The translations under genes and the position numbers were made by a program. 64,000 bases of DNA from Stercorarius parasiticus (Eukaryota; Chordata; Aves; Charadriiformes; Stercorariidae), in NCBI GenBank assembly GCA_013396915.1, contig VWZL01002210.1, forward strand, positions 321,613 to 385,612, given 5' to 3'. Position 1 is the first letter of the stretch. Each line of letters starts with the position of its first letter. Below are positions 35,661-49,224 of the stretch, piece by piece. Below the pieces are notes generated by a model that worked only from the letters and a program-made list of their open reading frames with translations, did no database searches and was not told the DNA's origin.

Positions 35661-37976
35661 TTTTCATAAGCTACCTGAAGTATTTAATTTGTGTTATTTT
35701 AAATAATATCGAAGTGGAATTTCTGTTTCAGGGATAGGAGAAGGAATATTTTAAAAAGCCTGAGAAAGGCCCAGTAATACAAAGAGAAAAAGTTGGAGAA
35801 GTCAAGATAAGATGACAACAAACAAAGGGAGCTTCTCAGGGTATGTGGAGATGAAGTATACCACAGAAGATTTAGCCCTGACCTTCATCTGACTGTAAGT
35901 ATTTTCTCAAATTTTTATGTTCCTTATTGACATAAGTATATTTCTACCTGGCAAAATAAGTACATAGCACCTGCTGAACCACTTATTTCAATACAAAATA
36001 AATTATGATTGCAATTCCAAATTTTCACTCATATGCACACATACATTCGTGAAATAACCCTTTGGGTGAAATTGGGACACAAACACAACAGTTCAGTAGA
36101 AGATGGATATTCTGCTCCAAGACAGATGCTGAGGCTTCTACTGGGCCCATTTATTTATTTTCTGTTTTAGTTACATTGATTTCAACAGAGCTACATCAGC
36201 AGAGATATGACTCACTGACTTCAACGGGAATAATATCCATGCACCTAAAACCAAAGTTTTGAGCTTAGAAACAGCTTGGGAAGGATTGAAAACAGTATGA
36301 GACACTACCATATTTTGGATTCCCTTTTCTCTCCTTTATATTCTCATGAGAAATGTGTTATGCTGAAAAAGACTTTGATTTACCTAAGCTAAGGTTCTGT
36401 TCTAGTTTTATGAAATTAAGAAAATGGCTAAAAGATGGTTGTGATGGAGGTGATGATTATCAAGTTGGATGATAATTTCTGTAGATAGGCTAGCACATGA
36501 GCTGGTATTTTTCCCTCTCTAGCTGAACAATGAATCTTTTAACATCAAACTACTCTAAATTCAGAGCTGCCTTGTAAATAAAGTTAGAATTAGAGCACTT
36601 TGAGATACGGTTGTTATCTATATACAGTATGGAAATATTTAGTGTCCTCAAATTACGTTCTTTATCAATGAATGCATAAAATGCCATTAACATCATTAGG
36701 AGGTATATGTGGGCATCAAGGAAAGGCTATATTATTCAAAAAGACAGTGAGCTTTGGAGAAAGATATTTTTAGACTTATCTCTGAATGATACGGTGTCAG
36801 CTATCAAATTAACACATAACAAGCATGAGGTTAGAAGTATCAAATGCCAGGCCACAATATGACAATAACTTTTAGATAAGATATTATTGGAGAAATGTAT
36901 TGCCCATGAAAAGTGAGTTAACTGAAAGAATTCATAAGCAAAGCTAACGACTGTATTGGCATTGCTATAGTTACACATATTGGTATAGTTACATGTATTG
37001 GTATTTTCCTTATGTGAATACATTTTTTTCCTCTGGATTTTCAAGTATGCTGAAAATATTCAGACAGTATTTAAACAGGATTTGGGACTGAACAACTAAA
37101 TTTGTGGCTTGCTAATCAACCAAACAGAAATAGGTAGGACAATGGAAATAAAAACCAAGCAAAATGAGTGTTGTCTGTAGTTGAGGCTATAGGCACGCCA
37201 TAAGATGACAGATAGCTGCAGAAGGTTGAATGATTGCATTTTAGAAACACATCCAAAACATCACTGTTTCCAAAATAAAGTTGTGAAACTTCCTTTCTCT
37301 ATTCTCCTACAAAGATATAGTGCTCTGTTAGTCCTTCCCAGTTGTGGCTCATTCAACATATTTTTGAAACATGGCTCCAGCTTGTCTGTGGATTTCTTGA
37401 ATGAGCAACAGGGTTCTTTTAATTTATTGTTTTCCTCATAACTGAACATTGGTGTATACATTTGCCCACTTCAAAGATGCTCATTAGTGAAAGCAACAGT
37501 GAATCTCCACTCTCCTGGAAATTCTGCAGTGGTTTAATAAGACTTTGTAGCATGATTATCAGACCATTTTGTCTTCCAAAGAGACCAGTAATTTGCTGAG
37601 GATTAAAGGTAAAAATCAGAATTCTAAATAATGTTACCACTTCAGCTAAAATATAAAATGTATGCAAGAGTTTAACTTCCATTCGGATGATGGACAAGAG
37701 AGATGAGACTGAGAAGTTGTGCATGAACCCATTTATGTTAATTTCATTAAAAAGAAATGAAGTTGATAATGTAGGCTCCAAAGCAATGAATTGTGTTATG
37801 TGTAAAAACAGCTTTAACTAAATTTTCATACAAACACCAAAATTATATCTTGCTTTTCTGACTAAACCCAGGATAGTTTATTTAACATGTTTTGTTCCCG
37901 AGATAGGTTCTTCTCCTCCCCCATAGGTAAAAATTTTAATGTCATTAAACACTTTCATCAAAATGTGTTGGTTTTG
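35661..37976. other. Unique AT-rich non-coding DNA
   Basis: No gene or transposon is recognised. The minus-strand frame at 37419-37781 (120 codons) has no domain or compositional sign of coding and lies in AT-rich sequence. Confidence 0.5.
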
Positions 37977-37999
37977 TTTTTTTTTTTTTTTTTTTTAAN
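37977..37999. repeat. Poly-T run ending at an ambiguous base
   Basis: Twenty T residues (37977-37996) are followed by AA and an N at 37999. The N after a homopolymer suggests base-calling difficulty or a tiny gap. Confidence 0.9.
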
Positions 38000-40086
38000 A
38001 AGCAGCTCTGGTTTTGACAGTACATGAAAGATATAACTTGTGTCTTTTCCTTTTCAATTAAGTTTCAATATTCCAATATTCCAATTCAGCTCCTAAGCAC
38101 ATTATTTGAATTTAATTGGCAAACTCTTTTAAGTTCTAGTAAAGTATTAATATTTTCATTTTTTCACAGCTTATAATACATGGACATAATCACTGCCAAG
38201 GTCTGTGTATGACCTTGTTGTTGATTCTTGCCAACTTTGTGGAACAAAGTCAACAAGTAACAAAAGGCATGTAAAATTTTAAATGTAGGTTCTTAGCTTC
38301 AAAAGCTTAAGTTAAAATTGATGTAGATACTGATACCTGAGCTGATAACTTAAGTTCCATTTATAAACAGTGAAGAAAAGTGGAATTTCTAGGGTATAGT
38401 TACAAACATCCAAATCTAGACATTAGATGGCTCATGCCAGTATCCCTCTTTCTCTTACTATAAATAGAGGCCAGATTCAACACTCAAATGTGACAACTAC
38501 ACTGCAGATACAACGAATCCTACCAAAGATGCATAATTTTCCATAGAATTTGACAAGGATTTTTTGAATCTTGTCTAAACAACACACTTTTTTAGTCCTG
38601 CAATTCTTAAATCGGCCAAAAGCACTCTGAAGATGCTGTGGCTGATACATGGTGTATTCATTGAGCAACACAGCATACTTCAGGACTACTGTCAGAAAAT
38701 TTAGTGAGCCAGGTTTTAGACTTGGAGACATCACTATGCAGTTTTTTTTGAAATCTTTGAGGAATTTGTTTGCTCTCTTCAGGTTATTTCTTGTCTCCTG
38801 TTTAAAGGTTGTACTAAAGGATATATTTGAATTATTACATAAAAAGGTTCAGGTACTGCTCACTGATGGTGAGTCCAAGTGGTACAACACTACTTGCAGC
38901 CAGGGAGTAAAGCTCTAGTACTTCAAGATAGGGCATCTGCATCAACTCACCACTGGGCCCTGTACTAACCACTGCTCCATATCTAGGTGAGCCTGGAGGA
39001 ACGGTAGCTGATCTCAGGCCATTTACCAGACTCCTTTCTGGTTTATAACTGGAGGAAAAATATAAAAGGTTTTTTTTAGGTAATTCTGCAAACAAGAAAA
39101 TTGCACTCTCTACTCCGGCAGGACTAGAAGAAGAATTGGGTGTGCCATATAAAAACTTTGGTAGGCAGGAAAGATGGACAAGCTATTTTTTTCCATGCTA
39201 TCCCTGAGATCAGAAGCAGAAGTAAATTATGATCAGATTCAGTGTAAAGGATAATGATTACCAGTGTATTCTCAATATCAATATTGTAATTTACAGTGAT
39301 TTATGTGAACAGAAAACATTTGAAGTTCCCTAATTTTAAACTAATTTCAAACTCATAAAAAAGAAAGAATGTTTACAAAACAGAAAACCAGCAAAAACCC
39401 CATGGTAAGATCTTTGCTTAGTCAACTTAATGTCTTCAAACAAACAAGAGACTTGACATGGTCTTAAGTTTTAATGTAAAATTAGAGGACCATAGTATTT
39501 AAATTATGCAGTATCAGTAGTGTCTCTCCTACACTTTTGTAAGTATTTCAGTTTCTCATTATGCAGGGAGGATGATCTGACCTAAGAGGAGGACAGAAAA
39601 ATTAAGAAAATAAGATAGAAATTATTTTATGAGTCTCATTGAACTCCCACTGGAGTTGATGGGTAAATGCCTAGCCATTTCAGTGGGAGTAGTACTAGAC
39701 TTATGATAAGCAGGTTATATTTTCTAATATACAGTATATAGTGGTCCTATAAGATTCAGAAACTAATTGACCTTCAGGTTGCTTCATCTTGTAGAAAGAA
39801 AGAATTGTGCAGCAAATACTTACAGGTCTTCCTAACCTTGGAGGGACTGGATCACATTTTTAAGAAGAATGCATAAGAAGAACTCAAGCAGTTTTTGGTC
39901 ACTTATTTCACAAAATAAGTGATGTAGACATAAAGAAAAGGAACAATAACTGTGAATTTAGTCAGGTGATTATATTGCACATATTTCTTAAAATACATCT
40001 TAGACTGGTCATGTAGCACAAATGCCTGTCCTGGATGTTTTGGGTAGCCCTGTAGCAAAAGTGAAATAAAATCTAACTAATGTTTG
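38000..40086. other. Unique non-coding DNA
   Basis: No gene is recognised. The part at 38835-39095 is somewhat richer in G and C and carries an 86-codon minus frame with a Gly/Pro/Ser-containing middle (PPGSPRYGAVVSTGPSGEL). It has no recognisable family and is listed in the findings. Confidence 0.45.
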
Positions 40087-40130
40087 GTTATTTGTTTTTG
40101 TATTTTTTTCTTGTTTTTTTTTTTTTTTTT
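40087..40130. repeat. T-rich tract with T17 run
   Basis: T-rich sequence ends in seventeen T residues (40114-40130), followed by CAG. The frame at 40084-40308 starts inside this tract and is not supported as a gene. Confidence 0.85.
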
Positions 40131-42910
40131 CAGAGAAACAACTTCTTTTTATAATTTCAAAATACGAAGCTTTAAGTGTCATTTAATTCTTGTTTCATCA
40201 GCTGGAAATGAGCATAAGTATAATCATTTGAGAACTGAGAAACAGCAGCTTTTGGACATTAGTTGTATAACATTACAAATGTCGGCTGTTTCAGTATTCA
40301 TTGTTTAATGCCCACTCCTCTAGGATTATTATAATTTCTTTCATTAGTACTGTGAATTCAATGTTTTAATAAAGGGTGTTGTAACTTGAAGAGTCAAATG
40401 AATTTAAGCAAACAACTTTGATGATTGCCACTAATATTGCTGTAATTAGATATCAATAACAAGTAGTTTAGAAAGGGCTACAGATGCACATACAAATAAG
40501 TTTCAAAACTCTTAGTGTGTAGAATGAAACTGGAATTAAAGATTCAAAATAAGAACGTCTGGAAAGCGACGCACCTCCAGACTGTAGCAGAGGAGCCAGT
40601 ATGTAAAACAGCAGAGTCATTGCAACACAGGCACAAGTTAGTGCCAGAAGTCTCGGGACTCAGGTGGTCAGTTATTGATATAGAACAGTGTAACAACCTA
40701 ATGAAGCTGCCTATAGCTGATAGCATAGTTGGCAATACTTAAGACAACAACAACAATTAATTGTACAGTCGTAACAGCTTTAGAATTGGTTATGTGAAAC
40801 TAATGGCCCTGATATCCTGCAATGTTAGGTATTTAACTGTCATTAAAGGGAAATACCTTTAATGCCTGTATTTGGTTTAACCTTCCACCCTTGTGGTTTG
40901 ACTGCATTTTAAATGCAACAGATGGTCTCATAAAAATAACAAAAAAAATATTTGGTAATGCCTTTGTATATTACTGATGCAAATTTAGGCAAACAAGGGT
41001 TAGAGGGATGAACTGAATGTTGACTTTTTACAAGTAAAGTTACAACTATTTTTGTTTTTATTTTTTTCAAGATGAGAGGCTGAATCACTTGCAAAATAAA
41101 ATGCTATGAAGACCATTTGCAGATGATTTGTAAATTTTATTACTCTAATCTATTCAGCACATATTGGTAATATATCATCATACTGAAGCTGCACTCAGAG
41201 CACGTTATGTTCTTAGGAATGTTTCACTCCTGTGCAATTCAGCAAAAAGGAAAAAAAGTATGGTCTTCAGAGGTGCTTTTATTTGATGTAGATTTAGCAA
41301 CTAATGGATGAATTCATATAATCCAGCATGGAAGAACTTCATATGATCAAGAAAAACAACTTCTATACTCCTGTAAAATTCACGATGATGTCTAAATAAA
41401 GCAGTGCTTTTTGACTCTTCAAGCATATTATTGCATAGATTCTTTATTCTCAAATAATTTTCTGTTGCTCTGTATATAAGTTTGGTTTAGGACAGGGTTT
41501 TAAAACATTCTGCAATCACTCCTCTTTGTTTTTTTTTTCATCGTTACACTTTGTAGGCTGTTTTGTCTGGATGTTTGATGGCCTGCTAGGCAAAATCCTG
41601 AGAAATTAGAGAGGGATTGATATTGACCTTTTACAGCTTTGAATCTACAGACATTTATGCACATGCTTGGCTTTCGGAGTGAATGGTTCCACTGACATCA
41701 GTGTGACCACTTTTATTATACCTAGAAATTTTTGCAGGGTCAGGATTCAATACCGCAGAAATCCAAATGCAAACAGAAGAGGAGGTGACTCAGCAGCTTT
41801 CTCTCATTGGTATTAACAAAAATTCAAATGCAAACAAAATAAATCTAAAAGGAAATAGGAAAATTCAGTCTTAATTTGCAAAAGAGGACTTAGAAGCCAA
41901 ACCATTCCCTTATTTTTAATTAAATTTTCTCTTACAGTCAAATCTTTTCTTTGTATGCACAGGTGGAATTTCTATATTTCTGAAGTACCAGTAATTTAAT
42001 ATGAAGTGATTTACCAAATGGTATATCTGATAATTTAAAAGCTAGGCTAATATTACACTTAGATTAATTGCAAAGGATATTAGTGTTTAGAAGGAAATGT
42101 CAATTGTAGTGGTAAGTATTAATTCTATTCCATTTAGTTTTAAACAGTTTACAAACTTCTGGAACTTAAAACACAATAGTGTAACCTACATCCTACAGAG
42201 TTAACCATTAAATTTAACTGCAATCTCTATGGTTTGTGATTTAAAACTCTTATCATTGTAATTCGTGCAAATGAGTTGTTTACATTTTGCTTATATTTAG
42301 GTAAATCAATTTTCCTATAGAGTTTCAAGCTATGACAAAATAACTTGAAACAGAGAAATTAGTTAGATTTTAAAATATGCACAGAAACTGTGGGGATAAA
42401 GTGAAATCCCCAAATACTAAGGTCAATTATGTCAATTTCATCTTAAATAAAGGTCAAGTTATCAGATCATGTTGAAGAAAAAGTGATTTTACTATTCCCA
42501 CCTGTGAAGTTCCTTCTGGAATTGTAATATGGAACATTATCATCAACCTCTAGAGTCTGTGGGTAAATAAACTCCAGTTCAAGTGACCATGGATAAAGCT
42601 ATTCTTCAGGGAAGAAGATAGCACCTATTTTCTTATCCTTAACACCAGCATATTATGTCCACTTGAACAAAAGACAGTTTTACATCCTTCTTGGCACACA
42701 GATGTTGGACATTAGTCAATGTGACAATGCAAAAAATTTAGCTGGATGCTTTGCAAATGTAATTCTAGCCAGCTTGCTCATATTAGTTCAATTTGTACAG
42801 AACATGTTTCTTTTTTTCTACTTGCTTTGTGTAAAATTTAGAAATAATAAATAATAAACAATCTCCCTCTTCATGAACACCTCAGATGCAAAGGATAAGC
42901 TATAACATTT

Positions 42911-42930
42911 GATCTTTCCTGCAGGTAAGA
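42911..42930 (+). promoter_or_regulatory. Back-to-back splice acceptor/donor motif
   Basis: The word TTTCCTGCAG ends at 42924 and is immediately followed by GTAAGA, so an acceptor consensus abuts a donor consensus. This layout is known from recursive splice sites in long vertebrate introns. The polypyrimidine tract is modest. Such words also arise by chance several times in 64 kb. Confidence 0.2.
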
Positions 42931-45900
42931 ATACTTTTTTTTTTTTTTCATCATTTCCAGACACCATTTTTCAATGTACTTATACTTTCTGATATTAAAT
43001 TAATATTGCAGCAGTGTGATGTACGGATATATGATATATGTATAGATGTAATGATGAATGTGGCCATTCTCATTAAAGTACAGTTTGCTGTGTGGAAAAA
43101 AAAAAAGAAATATTTATAGTGGCGAATTATGTACATATTTCTGTAATATCTTTTCACTACAGACCATTAGAAATTATTTTCATCATCATACAGTATGGTC
43201 TGTACTGGTTCTTATTTCTTGAGTTTACAAGGGTAAGGAAGAGATCAGACAACGGGGCAGCATGACCCTGTTTGACAGCATTGCCTGACCTGTGTCAGTA
43301 GCTATCCAAATCAAACCTGCAGGTATCCAAATAAGAGAAATACTTTTCTTGTTTGTGGCTTGTTGCTGTAACACCACATCTAAAAATAAAGATATTCTGT
43401 CAGTGTCATGGCATGAAAAGTTGCATTTTTCAAGAGTTTGTAAGAACCAAAGGGGGGGTTGTTTACTTGTTTGATTTTGCCTTTTTTTGGTTTTCCTTCC
43501 ACTAGTTCTGTAGGTTGGCAGGATTCTAGTAGGTTCATTAGTTTATTGTCATAGGGCTAGTGACAAATAGCAAAGAAAAAATTTTTTAATGTTTATATAC
43601 TTAGATTAAATAAATATTACAAAAAGTAGATATTCTAGTTGAAAGTAGATTTCTTACATGCACCAACTGCTGTGAGGTTCTTAGCACATATACTGTTAAG
43701 GACAGGATATTTTTTATTTTCATGTAAAACTACCTTATTTGGAAACCCATAATATATCCATGGTAATATGAAGCTTAATGCAAGTGCAGAGTCAAAGATC
43801 ACTTTCTGGCCCGTGCTGGAATGTAAAATCCCATGACCAAGCTAATAATCGTGTTTAAACTAGGTAGATAAAGTTTAGTATGTCTTTGGGCAATGAATTC
43901 ACACTCCTAAGTGTAGTGCCGGTGTACACAGACTGAGGAAGAAAGTGCTGTGTTTTGTGTGTTTGCTTTGTTGTGATTTGTTGTTTTGTTCTATTCAAAG
44001 CAAAGATCTGTCATTACAGAATAAGACAAAAAATTCAGTAAAAATTCTCATGCTTGCTCTGCACCTTGACATTAGAAATGTGTTGTTGAATCAGGCTCTT
44101 ATACACATGAGAAGGGAATTTATCATTGTTATTTTTTCTAACTGATAGAAGGTAGATGATTCTGTATATAAATTATATTTTGTATATATTATATTGATTT
44201 TGGTTTGGAAAATGTAGTCTAATTAATTATATTCAAAAGTATGTGCATGTAGGTCTTTTTCACTGGATCCATATGAAACACCTACCTCAAAAAAGAAAAT
44301 GCTACATATATAATATATATGTAATTACTATTCATGGCCTTCTTCAGTAATCAGTTTTTTTGGGAAGAGTGTTTCAGAAAAAATGTCTGGTTTAACAATT
44401 ATTAATTGCCACTTTGAAATGAATTATTTTTTTCATCCTTGTTTAAGGATGAAGGTTAGGGAAAATACTACATTTATAATACACGTACAATTTATATAAA
44501 CTGTCTAGGGTTAGAATAACAGAATAACTGATATGCTCCTACTATAGTACTGCTTATTCCAGACCCACAATTTTACTAGTCATTACTGCATACTTTTGTT
44601 CTCACATTCTGAAGATGATAGGCCACTTGCACCTTTTAACTATGCTCCAAATCTTCATGCCTTTTAAATAATAGCAAAGACTACTGCCTTCATGGTTGTG
44701 GCTGTAAATTCAAAATTGCATGTTTTCAGCAAATTTACATTATTAGCATACTCTGCGTGGGTATGCAGGACCACAAATATATGACATAGAATGCATATTA
44801 CTATAATTACAGAGTAAACTGTAACACAATATATAGTTATTTTAATAAAGGAAATGCATATTTTTTTGTTTAGCAGTCATTCATAAAATGGTACAAAGAA
44901 AGTGATCTGAAGTAGAAGTATTTTACTGTCTTCTGAACTAATGATCCAAGTCTTATCACCTGGCAACACCGGCTCAGCTGTGATTCATGATATATAGATA
45001 AAATATAAGTCTACAGGCAGTAATCATAAAGGCTAACTGGCCTCATGAGGCTAATCTCCCTTGGCTTCCTCAGTAATCCATGAACAAAGATAAGTCCTTG
45101 GAAGAGTGATTCAGGGAAGGTGTCTAAATCAACCTTTATGGATTGTCCTCTGGAAAACATACCTTTTTCCCTTGCTTAAAGATGAAATCCAGGAAAATTA
45201 GTCTTAAGGATTCCAGTACACAAAACCAGCTCTTGAAACAGAGACCCTATATGAACAAAACTACCATCAATTTAAAACTCTGCATACTTAAAGGGATCCT
45301 TATGAAAAGGTCAGGATGCTAAATGTACCCTGTTTGCTCTGCCTGGGAAGCCTAACTGTGCAGAAAGCAATTGAACACTTAGACAAACAGAAAATAACTC
45401 ATCTTCATGGTAATTCAAAACGAAAAGTCTGTTTTGATAGGTCTTACAGCAAAAAATTCTGTCACTGAATAGCATTGTTGAATGTGCTGGACAAATTTCT
45501 CGACCGAGCCACAGAACATGAGGTTTTGCTCCGATAAAACACCTATACACATGCCTAACTGACATGTTAACATCTGTGGTACTGTGTGCTTAGAACACAA
45601 ATATTTAATGTGTCCAGAACACATTAAATACTTGAAATGTCAGTTCGGGACTTCAAATCAACCAAAGGTAAAAATCATTTCAGGGAATTGTCTAACCTAT
45701 TCACGTGGGATAATATTGACGAACTGATTCAGAGTACTCAAGGTCTCAGTACTACATACACTGACTTTTTTCCTGAATAATAAAATGCAATATATAGTTG
45801 TTTATTTGTTCTGGAATAGTTCCTCATTTTAGCTATTTTTGCCAGACACATCAACCAATCTTGGTTTTCGTTTTTATTTTTCTCTTCTTGCAACATTCAC

Positions 45901-47687
45901 TTTTTATTTATGACTTTAACAAGGGAAACTGATGCAGGAATATCTCAGCTGACATAACACTTAGGACTCTGTCCCACTGCATGTATTAAGGGTTTCAAAC
46001 ATTTCTGTTGTGCCTGCGGATCCTGTGACATGGCAATGCAATACGGTCAGAACATCAGAGTCAAATGAGGTGATTTTGAACTCTTGCCTGCTGTTGAATA
46101 TCATATGAACTGGAAACCAGAGCACTGTAGCCACAGAGCCAACTGTTCTTTCAGAGAGAGAGGGAGACAAATAGGGTATGCAGAGAGCAGATGTCCACAG
46201 ATCTACAGAGATGTAGCCCTTGTTTCACATTAATCTCCAAGCACCAGAGGTTAAAAGGTTAGGCTTTCTGGCCTTTTCTCCATGTCACTTGATATAAGTA
46301 TGCAGCAAATTTTGATTCACATAGTTTTGGTATTATCATTCCCTCCTCCTACACATTCATACACATTAGCTATTTTTCTTCTTTTTTTTCTTATATATTT
46401 ACATAAGGTAATACAGCTGTCATGTAAATGTGTTAAAAGAATAAGGAAGCTTCTGCATTACTAAGGAACAAAGAGGATGAGCAAATGGGAGTAGTAATTC
46501 TGGCTTTCATTGAACAATTTTATGGGTTTATATTGGACATAGTGACATTGTAAAGTATATTTTCACAATCCTAGTTGTGCTTATTCACAAAATGTCATTT
46601 AATAAGTAACATACTATTACAAGTCAATGCACTTCACAGCTTTGAAACATTAATTATATATGATGCAATACAAATTAGGATCCACATTGTTGAGGTCTAC
46701 ATTAAAAGAAAATGAAAACAAAGATCAACTATGACAAGCTGGTAAAATTATTCATCAAGAAATAGTATTTTTACAAAGTAAAAGAAGTCCACCTTCCATC
46801 CATGAAAGATGCATTCTCAGTAAGGTAAAATTATTGTCTTATTTCACCCATTAGCAAACGTGTAACAGTGAAAAGATTGAACACTGACACAATCAGAATG
46901 TAAAAACACTTTTGTAATTATTCTCAGTGTTTACTTCTAGAAATATGGAAATTGCTGCCACTTCTAACTTATCCATTGTGGTTCCTGCTTTTGAGTAGCC
47001 TCTCAACACATGATTTGCTAGACGGTATTAAAAATGCTACTTGGTTATAGTTGCAGTGGTAGATTCCAGTGCTTAAAAATTTATTAGGGCAGAATCACCC
47101 ATCTGATCACTCTGGATGTCAGATATCTCCTGAGACAACCTCAAACACTGAGGAATAATATGTAGGTAATTTATTTAAAATACCTAAGTATTAACTGCAG
47201 AAAAAAAGCATGTCTGTCTGTTTCATCTAATTCTGTTTTTTTCCTTCAATTTGTACCTGAGGAAATTTTCTACTGAAATATGTAACTTGTGCCAAAGTTA
47301 CTTATTAGAATTTAATTCACTTTTCACACCCCTCCCCAAGTTAAGATACTGATATAATTAAAAAAGCACTGAAGCTTGATTCCAACAAATTTTCACTCAG
47401 GAAAAAAAAAATAAAAACATGATCAGTCATACTGAGTTCAGCAGTATAAACACTAGAATAAGGTTACTTGTGTGTGTAGGTATTTTCAAGGCTGAAACAG
47501 AAGTTGTAATGCCAAAGGTGTTCTTCTGCTAAAATAACTTACACAAGTTGCATGAAATAAAAAGATGGTTTTTGTCACTGGTTATTCTGTGTTCCCAATG
47601 ACCACACAAGGTGAATATTTGTTTAGGGAGTTTTGCCATTATAAAATTATAATTTTAAAATGTCTTGATCTAGTGTGTCTCTTTCAG

Positions 47688-47786
47688 GTGCTTATGCCAG
47701 TGACTTGCATTGGAATTCCAAACAATAAAAGAAGAAAATCATCTATTGATCAAAGCATGAAGAAAAGGAGATTTCTGTTGTATTAA
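47688..47786 (+). other. Candidate terminal coding exon with bipartite basic motif
   Basis: An acceptor-like TGTGTCTCTTTCAG ends at 47687. The following frame is open for 32 codons and closes with TAA. It encodes VLMPVTCIGIPNN, then KRRKSSIDQSMKKRR, which has the layout of a bipartite nuclear localisation signal, and ends RFLLY. The segment also lies at the end of a 73-codon open frame from 47565. I see no AATAAA close downstream, no matching upstream exon and no recognised family. It is either a last exon of an unseen gene or chance. Confidence 0.2.
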
Positions 47787-48944
47787 TCCTTCACTCTTTC
47801 AGGAAATCTGTGTTCATCTGAAGTTAAACAAACAAATCATAGCTCTCCCAACTTATTCCAGAGAGATACTAATGTGTCCATATAAAAAGATAGATCTATA
47901 AAATTTGGTTCAGACAAGTATAGCTTAATAATTTCCATATATTTATTTAGGTAGGAGACAGATTTTCAAGCTGTAACACCTACACACAATCATGGACTTC
48001 TTGATTTTACTTCACCTAATGTCTTATAGAGCAACCTAGATGCTTATTCTCAAAAGCGAGATGCTCGGTATTGACCACAAGTACCAAAAGAGTTGGCTGT
48101 AGGATCACTGACAGCAATATTAATATCAAATGTGTGTACAAACTGGTTGGCAGATAACTTCCAGTTCATACAGTGTCATTCTCTGTCTGATGGCTTAATT
48201 CCAGTTTCACAGTGTGCCATACTGATGAGCAGATGCAGCAGAATTGCAAAACAGGAGGTGAAGGAGTATGACCACCACCATGATCGTGTTACATGATGGA
48301 GAAGTATCTCTGTCTGTCCTCTTCCAGAAGTTCAGATGGTTGTGGATGCAGATGGTTGGAAAGGAGATCAACTACTTCTGCCATGTCCATTTGAAGTGCC
48401 AGAGAGAAGCCACGGAGATACACAGAACATACCTGAATTGTAGTCTCTGCAGTTGAAAAATGGGAAACAATAATTATTTATTTGGTAAATCTCCATTTTT
48501 AACACTGGGAGTCTCATTTAGGTCTTCGTATTTTTTGTTGTTGATTCTAAATCAATGGAACAGGGAGCTTGTTTGCTCCCTTATGAAATTTGAAAATTAC
48601 ACTTTTACCCGCAAAACAAATCAAAATTACCACGAGTGTATCAGGAGTTTTTTTGCTTTGATTGCCCTTTAGATTCTGTGATATTCCAGATTTTTTTGAT
48701 TCAATAGAATTGCTTCAGTAGTTTTGGTTTATGTTTTCATATGTTCCTAGAATGCATTCTATATGGAAGGGCTGAGAGACCTCCTAACACTTTATTTAAA
48801 AGGGTATGTTTCAAGTGATCAATTAGTACATAGGTTTGACATCATACATAAATTCTGCCCTTTAAATAAGGCTGACAACACCTGTTCTCCCGCTCCAAGC
48901 AATATGTTCATCCTCTAATCAAAGCATAGCTCAGCCTCTTCTTA

Positions 48945-49224
48945 GCGGTGCCCGGTGACAAGGACAAGCAATGGACACAAAACAGAACACGGGAAATTCC
49001 ATCTGAACATGAGGAAAAACTTCTTTTCTTTGAGGGTGACAGAGCACTGGAACAGGCTGCCCAGAGAGGTTGTGGAGTCTCCTTCTCTGGAGATATTCAA
49101 AACACGCCTGGACACGTTCCTGCCCAGTCTGCTCTAGGTAACCCTGCTTTGGCAGAGGGATTGGACTGGATGATCTCTGGAGGTCCCTTCCAACCCCTAC
49201 AATTCTGTGATTCAGTGACTCTAA
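48945..49224 (+). mobile_element. CR1 LINE, short 3' fragment
   Basis: The frame at 48955-49137 encodes the last part of CR1 ORF2: KFHLNMRKNFFSLRVTEHWN, then RLPREVVESPSLEIFKTRLD and FLPSLL before the stop. The 3' UTR follows with GGATTGGACTGGATGATCTC, 'ggtcccttccaacccctac' and the end repeats ATTCTGTG and ATTCAGTG. It is a severely 5'-truncated insertion. The largely intact frame suggests moderate age. Confidence 0.95.

Larger units (their letters stand above)
40131..48944. other. Long unique AT-rich region without recognisable mobile elements
   Basis: Across 8.8 kb I see no CR1, LTR or gene. T and A homopolymers occur at about 42938-42948 and 43095-43105. Splice-like features at 42924 and 47687 are given separately. 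Confidence 0.5.

Noticed and set aside
37419..37781. 120-codon minus-strand open frame
   Set aside because: No domain, no coding-like composition and no splice or promoter context. This length is compatible with chance in 64 kb.
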